DNA of 9,879 nt from Gammaproteobacteria bacterium (GTDB taxonomy: Bacteria > Pseudomonadota > Gammaproteobacteria > Steroidobacterales > GCA-2729495). Positions 6,217 through 9,879 of this stretch are shown here, one piece after another. The notes beneath the pieces are model-generated. The model did not search any database. It worked only from the letters and a program-made list of their open reading frames with translations, and was not told the DNA's origin. Position 1 is the stretch's first letter. Each line of letters begins with the position of its first letter. Where the stretch lies: NCBI GenBank assembly GCA_030429685.1, contig JAUIEY010000058.1, positions 1-9,879 on the forward strand. Reading direction: 5' to 3'. The translations under genes were made by a program, and so were the position numbers.

Positions 6217-6942
6217 ATGTTGAGTCACCGGATGGCACGCACCGTAGTAACGGCAGGCGCAATCCTGATCTGCAGCGCGCCGGCTGCCGCAGATGAAGTC
6301 ATGCCGCGCACTGTTGCGGTCAGCGGCACCGGCTATGCCACCACCGTGCCGGATATGGCGCGTATTGATATGAGCGTGGTCGAGCGCAACGAATCTCTGC
6401 GCGTCGCACAGCAGGCGGCCGGACAGGCTACCGGCAGGGTTCTGGAATTGCTCGACCGGCTGAAAATCGAGCGCAAATACATCAATACCACCGGCGCCAG
6501 TATTCGCCCCGAATACAAGTGGGATAAACAACGCAATGAACAACAGCTCACCGGTTACGTGGTCGAGCGGCGTATCAGCGTCGAACTGCGTGACCTTGAG
6601 AAACTCGGACCGCTGATCGAGCAGGTCACCGCGACCGGCGTCAACCAGCTATCGCCGCCGCAGATGGACAGCACCAGGCGCCGGGAGGTTTATCGGCAGG
6701 CCCTGACCAATGCCTATAACGATGCCCGTGCCAACGCGGTCACCCTGGCCGCAGCGGCCGGCGCAACGCTGGGTGCGGTACTGAGCATCAATTCTGGCGC
6801 CACACCGATAGTGCCGCAGCCGCGTATGCGACTGCAGGCCGAAGCGGTGATGGCCGACAGCGGCGCGGAGTCCTCTTATGTACCCGGTGAAATCCGCTTT
6901 AATGCCAACGTCAGTGCCGTTTACGCACTGGCGGGGAAATGA
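6217..6942 (+). CDS. Secreted SIMPL/DUF541 domain protein
   Basis: This 241-residue protein has a signal peptide (basic start, hydrophobic 9-20, likely cleavage after APAAA at 21-25), then a single SIMPL (DUF541, BP26/OMP28-like) domain covering most of the mature chain. Family-like features are RTVAVSGTGYATTVPDMARIDM (31-52), with the repeated aromatic/Gly-rich first strand, the YINTTGASIRPEYKW segment (88-102), GYVVERRISVELRDLEKLG (113-131) and YRQALTNAYNDARANAVTLAAAAG (about 159-182). Homologues are periplasmic or envelope-associated and their function is not well defined; stress tolerance has been proposed. ATG 6217 has GGAGGA six bases upstream, which decides it over the in-frame ATG at 6232. 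It is the only plus-strand gene here. Its last 22 bases overlap the end of the convergent ABC ATPase gene. Confidence 0.88.
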   Translation: MLSHRMARTVVTAGAILICSAPAAADEVMPRTVAVSGTGYATTVPDMARIDMSVVERNESLRVAQQAAGQATGRVLELLDRLKIERKYINTTGASIRPEYKWDKQRNEQQLTGYVVERRISVELRDLEKLGPLIEQVTATGVNQLSPPQMDSTRRREVYRQALTNAYNDARANAVTLAAAAGATLGAVLSINSGATPIVPQPRMRLQAEAVMADSGAESSYVPGEIRFNANVSAVYALAGK

Positions 6943-8933
6943 CAGGCCACCAGCGCGCCATTAACCTCGCGCAGTTGCGGTGATTCCGCGGCGCATTGAC
7001 TCGCGGCCAGCGGACAGCGGGTGCGGAACACGCAGCCATCGGGCGGGTGCAGCGGCGAAGGCAAATCCCCCTGCAGCAACCGGCGTTTGCGGCCGCGTTC
7101 GACGACAGGATCGGGGATCGGCACAGCATCAATTAATGCGCGGGTATAGGGATGCTGCGGCTGTTCGTAGAGTGCGTTGCTATCGGCCAGTTCGGCGATC
7201 CGGCCCAGATACATCACCATCACCCGGTGGCTGATCTGGCGCACCACGGCGAGATCGTGGGCGATAAAAATCAGCGCCAGACCAAGCTCCTGCTGCAGTT
7301 GCATTAACAGGTCAATGACCTGCGCCTGTACCGAGACATCCAGCGCACTGACCGGTTCGTCACAGATGACCAGTTGCGGGCCGCTGATCAGCGCGCGGGC
7401 TATGCCGATACGCTGACACTGGCCACCGGAAAATTCGTGCGGATAACGCCAGGCATGCTCGGGCTGCAGACCAACTTTGGCGAGCAGTTCCTGCACCTGC
7501 TGCAAGCGCTGTTCGCGCGTGAGATGCGGTTTAAATGTGCGTAGCGGCTCGCCGATGATGTCACCGACTGTCATGCGCGGGTTCAGCGACGCCAGCGGAT
7601 CCTGAAACACCACCTGCATGTCTTCGCGATGCGCCTTCAGCGCCGCGGCACTAAGCGTGCCGAGCTCGTCACCCAGCAACACCACGCGGCCCTGATAATG
7701 ATCGAGCAGCTGCAGCACGGCACGGGCCAGGGTCGACTTGCCGCACCCGGACTCACCGACCACGCCGAGCGTCTCACCGGCTCGCAGCTCGAAACTGACG
7801 CCATCGACGGCGCGCAGTGTGCGCTTCGGGCCGAACAGGCGCGCCCGGCCGGCGTCGAAGGTCACGCGCAGGTCGTCGACAATCAGCAGAGGCTCATCAC
7901 GGGACAAGCCAGGCCGACTCCGACGAATCGTGTTGCGGGTTCGGTCGCTGCGCTCCAAAGAACCCGCAACACGATCGTCTTCACCGTCCTGGCTTGGCTC
8001 GCGATCGACTCCGCCAGCTGCAGCCGCGCCCTGATCGGCAGACGAACTGCGGTCGGCCAGCGTCGGGCGATCGGTGTCCGAGTCCTTTGGAGCGGAGCGA
8101 CCGGCTGCTGCTCTGCTCGGCGAGTCGAGCCTTGGCACAGCGGCAAGCAAAGCCCGGGTATACGCGTCCGCCGGTGCGGCAAACACGGCATCGACGCCCC
8201 CCGATTCGCGCAGTTCACCGTCTTTCATCACCAGCACGCGATCACAATTCGCCGCCACCACTCCCATGTCGTGGGTAATCAGCAACATCGCGGTACCCAG
8301 CTCGCGCTGCAGTTCCGCCATGAGTTCCAGAATCTGCGCCTGCACGGTCACATCCAGCGCCGTGGTGGGTTCGTCGGCAATCAACAGCGCCGGGCGGCAC
8401 AACAAGGCGGTGGCGATCATGATGCGCTGGCGCATGCCGCCGGACATTTCATGCGGGTACTGCCGCAGCCGGGCCTGCGCTTCGGGTACCCGCACGGCAT
8501 CCAGCATGCGCGCCGCGTCAGCCAGCGCGGCGCGGCGCGACAGGCCGCGATGCCGCTCCAGTACGCGGGTCATCTGGCGGCCGATGGTGAGGTGCGGATT
8601 CAGCGCCGTCATCGGATCCTGAAAAATCATGGTCATGACGCTGCCGCGCAATCGGTTCAGCCGCTGCTCCCCGAGTTGCAGCAAATCCGCAGGCTGCGGT
8701 AAGGCAAAGGCGGCGCTGCCGGACACCCTGGCCGTTTCCGGCAGCAGACCCATCAGCGCCAGCGCGGTCTGCGTTTTGCCGGAACCGGACTCACCGACAA
8801 TACCCAGGGTTTCGCCTGCGCTGATGCTGAATGACAAGTCGCGCACTGCATGCACGGTAGTGTCACCCGCATAACTGACACTCAGCTTGCTGACCTTTAG
8901 CAGGGGCGACATTTCCGCAGCGGCAGTGGCCAT
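6921..8933 (-). CDS. Fused OppD-OppF type peptide ABC transporter ATPase
   Basis: This 670-residue protein carries both ATPases of a peptide/nickel (Opp/Dpp) importer. The first half has Walker A GESGSGKT (47-54), signature MSGGMRQR (163-170), Walker B LLIADEPT (183-190) and H-loop H221. The second half has GESGCGKS (393-400), FSGGQCQR (501-508), LVICDEP (521-527) and H559. The C-terminal oligopeptide-transporter extension (about 610-670) contains C634, C640, C647 and C664, the spacing of the [4Fe-4S] cysteines known in DppD-type proteins. Both sites look catalytically complete. The linker at about 271-345 is unusually long, Arg/Ser/Asp-rich and coincides with repeat elements. I chose ATG 8933, four bases after the OppC-like stop; ATG 8912 (MSPLLKV) is also plausible. 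A frame from 8990 would overlap oppC. The substrate is not identifiable. Confidence 0.93.
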   Translation of the reverse strand: MATAAAEMSPLLKVSKLSVSYAGDTTVHAVRDLSFSISAGETLGIVGESGSGKTQTALALMGLLPETARVSGSAAFALPQPADLLQLGEQRLNRLRGSVMTMIFQDPMTALNPHLTIGRQMTRVLERHRGLSRRAALADAARMLDAVRVPEAQARLRQYPHEMSGGMRQRIMIATALLCRPALLIADEPTTALDVTVQAQILELMAELQRELGTAMLLITHDMGVVAANCDRVLVMKDGELRESGGVDAVFAAPADAYTRALLAAVPRLDSPSRAAAGRSAPKDSDTDRPTLADRSSSADQGAAAAGGVDREPSQDGEDDRVAGSLERSDRTRNTIRRSRPGLSRDEPLLIVDDLRVTFDAGRARLFGPKRTLRAVDGVSFELRAGETLGVVGESGCGKSTLARAVLQLLDHYQGRVVLLGDELGTLSAAALKAHREDMQVVFQDPLASLNPRMTVGDIIGEPLRTFKPHLTREQRLQQVQELLAKVGLQPEHAWRYPHEFSGGQCQRIGIARALISGPQLVICDEPVSALDVSVQAQVIDLLMQLQQELGLALIFIAHDLAVVRQISHRVMVMYLGRIAELADSNALYEQPQHPYTRALIDAVPIPDPVVERGRKRRLLQGDLPSPLHPPDGCVFRTRCPLAASQCAAESPQLREVNGALVACHFPASA
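7905..7996. repeat. Hairpin element with TCGGTCGCTGCGCTCC core inside the ATPase gene (copy B)
   Basis: Outer arms CAAGCCAGG (7905-7913) and CCTGGCTTG (7988-7996) are perfect inverted repeats. After an 8-by-8 base internal loop, inner arms at 7922-7941 and 7961-7979 pair over 19 bases with a single bulged A. The loop is CGGTCGCTGCGCTCCAAAG (7942-7960), and the 16-base core (7941-7956) is identical to that of copy A at 585-600. The element sits exactly in the interdomain linker of the ATPase fusion and is read through in frame. Confidence 0.75.
8085..8103 (-). repeat. Inverted, one-mismatch copy of the repeat core (copy C)
   Basis: Read on the minus strand, 8103-8085 is CGGTCGCTCCGCTCCAAAG, identical at 18 of 19 positions to 7942-7960 but in the opposite orientation. 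It also lies in the linker-coding segment. Clear self-complementary flanks are not preserved (at best a weak CCGAG/CTCGG pair), so this may be a decayed copy. Confidence 0.55.
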
Positions 8934-8937
8934 CGCG

Positions 8938-9831
8938 TCAGCTCTCGCGCCGGTCACGCGGATCAAGCGCGTCGCGCAAGCCGTCGCCAATAAAATTGAA
9001 ACAGAACAGCGTCAGCGCCAGGAACACGGCCGGAAACAACAATGCCCAGGGCGAGGTTTCCATGGCCTGCGCGCCGTCATTGACCAGTGCACCCCACGAC
9101 GTCATTGGTTCCTGCACGCCCAGGCCGAGAAAACTTAAAAATGATTCCACCAGGATGACCTGCGGAATAGTCAGGGTGACATACACCGCCACTACGCCCA
9201 GCAGGTTCGGCACGATATGCCGGCGCACGATGTTGGCCGGCGTCACGCCACCGGCGCGGGCGGCCTCGATGAACTCTTTCTTCTTCAGCGTCAGCGTCTG
9301 GCCGCGCACGATGCGGGCCATGTCGAGCCAGTTGATCGCGCCGACGGCAACAAAAATCAGAAATATGTTCCGGCCGAAAAAGACCATCAGCAGAATGACA
9401 AAAAACATGAACGGCATGGCGTAGAGCACATCAACAATGCGCATCATGAACTGATCTACCTTGCCGCCCGCGTAACCCGCTGTGGCGCCCCAGGCAATAC
9501 CGATGACGAGACTGACCAGCGTGGCGGCCAGCCCGACCAGCAGGGAAATCCTGCCGCCATAGAGGGTGCGCACGAATAAATCGCGGCCGACATCGTCGGT
9601 ACCGAACCAGTGCCCGGTACTGAACGACGGCGGCACTGAAATGCGATCCCAGTCAGTGGAATCGATGCTGTAAGGACTCAGCAACGGCGCCGCCAGCACC
9701 AGTAGCACGATGGCACCCATAATGGCCACGGCTGCCATGGCCGCCCGGTTATTGCGCAGCCGCTCAAAGGCATCATCCCAGAGGCTGCGGCCAACCGGCT
9801 GTTGCGATGATGTATGCAAGGTCTGCTGCAC
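8938..9831 (-). CDS. OppC/DppC-type ABC transporter permease
   Basis: This 297-residue inner-membrane permease is one of the two channel subunits of the peptide-type importer. An N-terminal cytoplasmic segment (1-31) is followed by hydrophobic segments at about 32-52, 96-118, 134-152, 155-172, 212-232 and 264-282. The periplasmic loop has HWFGTDDVGRDLFVR (74-88), typical of OppC/DppC. The cytoplasmic EAA loop EFIEAARAGGVTPANIVRRHIVPNL (186-210) docks onto the ATPase. FLSFLGLGVQEPMTSWG (231-247) is also a family hallmark. The length fits. The start is GTG 9831, eight bases after the stop of the OppB-like gene, with only a weak AGG ribosome binding site; upstream extension is closed by that gene's end. 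It is probably in one transcript with the genes on both sides. The transported substrate cannot be told from sequence. Confidence 0.93.
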   Translation of the reverse strand: MQQTLHTSSQQPVGRSLWDDAFERLRNNRAAMAAVAIMGAIVLLVLAAPLLSPYSIDSTDWDRISVPPSFSTGHWFGTDDVGRDLFVRTLYGGRISLLVGLAATLVSLVIGIAWGATAGYAGGKVDQFMMRIVDVLYAMPFMFFVILLMVFFGRNIFLIFVAVGAINWLDMARIVRGQTLTLKKKEFIEAARAGGVTPANIVRRHIVPNLLGVVAVYVTLTIPQVILVESFLSFLGLGVQEPMTSWGALVNDGAQAMETSPWALLFPAVFLALTLFCFNFIGDGLRDALDPRDRRES

Positions 9832-9839
9832 CGGCCGGC

Positions 9840-9879
9840 CTAGAGTTTCACGCGCGGATCCAGCCAGCGATAAGCCAGG
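9840..9879 (-). CDS. OppB/DppB-type permease, last 12 codons only
   Basis: The minus strand from the window edge reads LAYRWLDPRVKL and then TAG (9842-9840). The WLDPR end is characteristic of OppB/DppB permeases, and the gene sits just before an OppC-type partner, as in nearly all such operons. Only the C-terminal tail is visible; the rest lies beyond the window. Confidence 0.75.
   Translation of the reverse strand, partial: LAYRWLDPRVKL

Noticed and set aside
7629..8702. Long plus-strand open frame (357 codons) opposite the ABC ATPase
   Set aside because: Antisense shadow of a gene with complete Walker and signature motifs; its composition (many H, R, Q) is typical of a shadow frame.
9843..9852. 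GTTTCACGCG resembles half of the parS consensus
   Set aside because: Only one half-site matches and it lies in the tail of the OppB-like gene; a parS site needs the full 16-base palindrome. I saw no intact parS in the window.

Overview
The window is GC-rich, gene-dense DNA from a gammaproteobacterium. The best indicators are the parA-parB-atpI order next to rsmG, an OprF-type OmpA porin with thrombospondin type-3 repeats, and an AcuI/YhdH-type reductase. I cannot name the genus. All genes but one lie on the minus strand, so transcription mostly runs from high to low coordinates.

Layout from the right edge: (a) a peptide/nickel-type ABC importer operon: the last 12 codons of an OppB/DppB-type permease (9840-9879), an OppC/DppC-type permease (8938-9831), and one polypeptide fusing the OppD- and OppF-type ATPases (6921-8933). 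(b) A single plus-strand gene for a secreted SIMPL/DUF541 protein (6217-6942), which overlaps the 3' end of the ATPase gene by 22 bp. (c) An acuI-like NADPH-dependent acrylyl-CoA reductase (5106-6092), divergent from the SIMPL gene. (d) An OmpA/OprF-like porin (3896-5011) with a strong intrinsic terminator. (e) The chromosome-maintenance block rsmG (3232 to about 3921), a zinc-ribbon plus metallo-beta-lactamase-fold gene (2516-3226), parA (1710-2498) and parB (649-1620). (f) atpI (about 1-440), the expected first gene of the ATP synthase operon, with its own predicted promoter and a hairpin-rich leader.

The usual neighbourhood is mnmG-rsmG-parA-parB-atpI-atpB. Here ompA stands where mnmG would be, and an extra MBL-fold gene is inserted between rsmG and parA. 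The ompA terminator hairpin lies inside the 5' end of the rsmG reading frame, and rsmG has no clean start codon, which suggests rearrangement at that junction.

The main non-genic signals are: a hairpin element whose loop carries TCGGTCGCTGCGCTCC while its self-complementary arms differ between copies (557-631 between parB and atpI, 7905-7996 inside the ATPase gene), plus a degenerate inverted core copy at 8085-8103; two identical GGTGTCAGACACC palindromes between parA and parB; and a promoter with tandem hairpins and a T7 tract just ahead of atpI. There are no tRNA, rRNA or CRISPR features and no transposase gene. No stretch longer than 300 bases lacks a gene.
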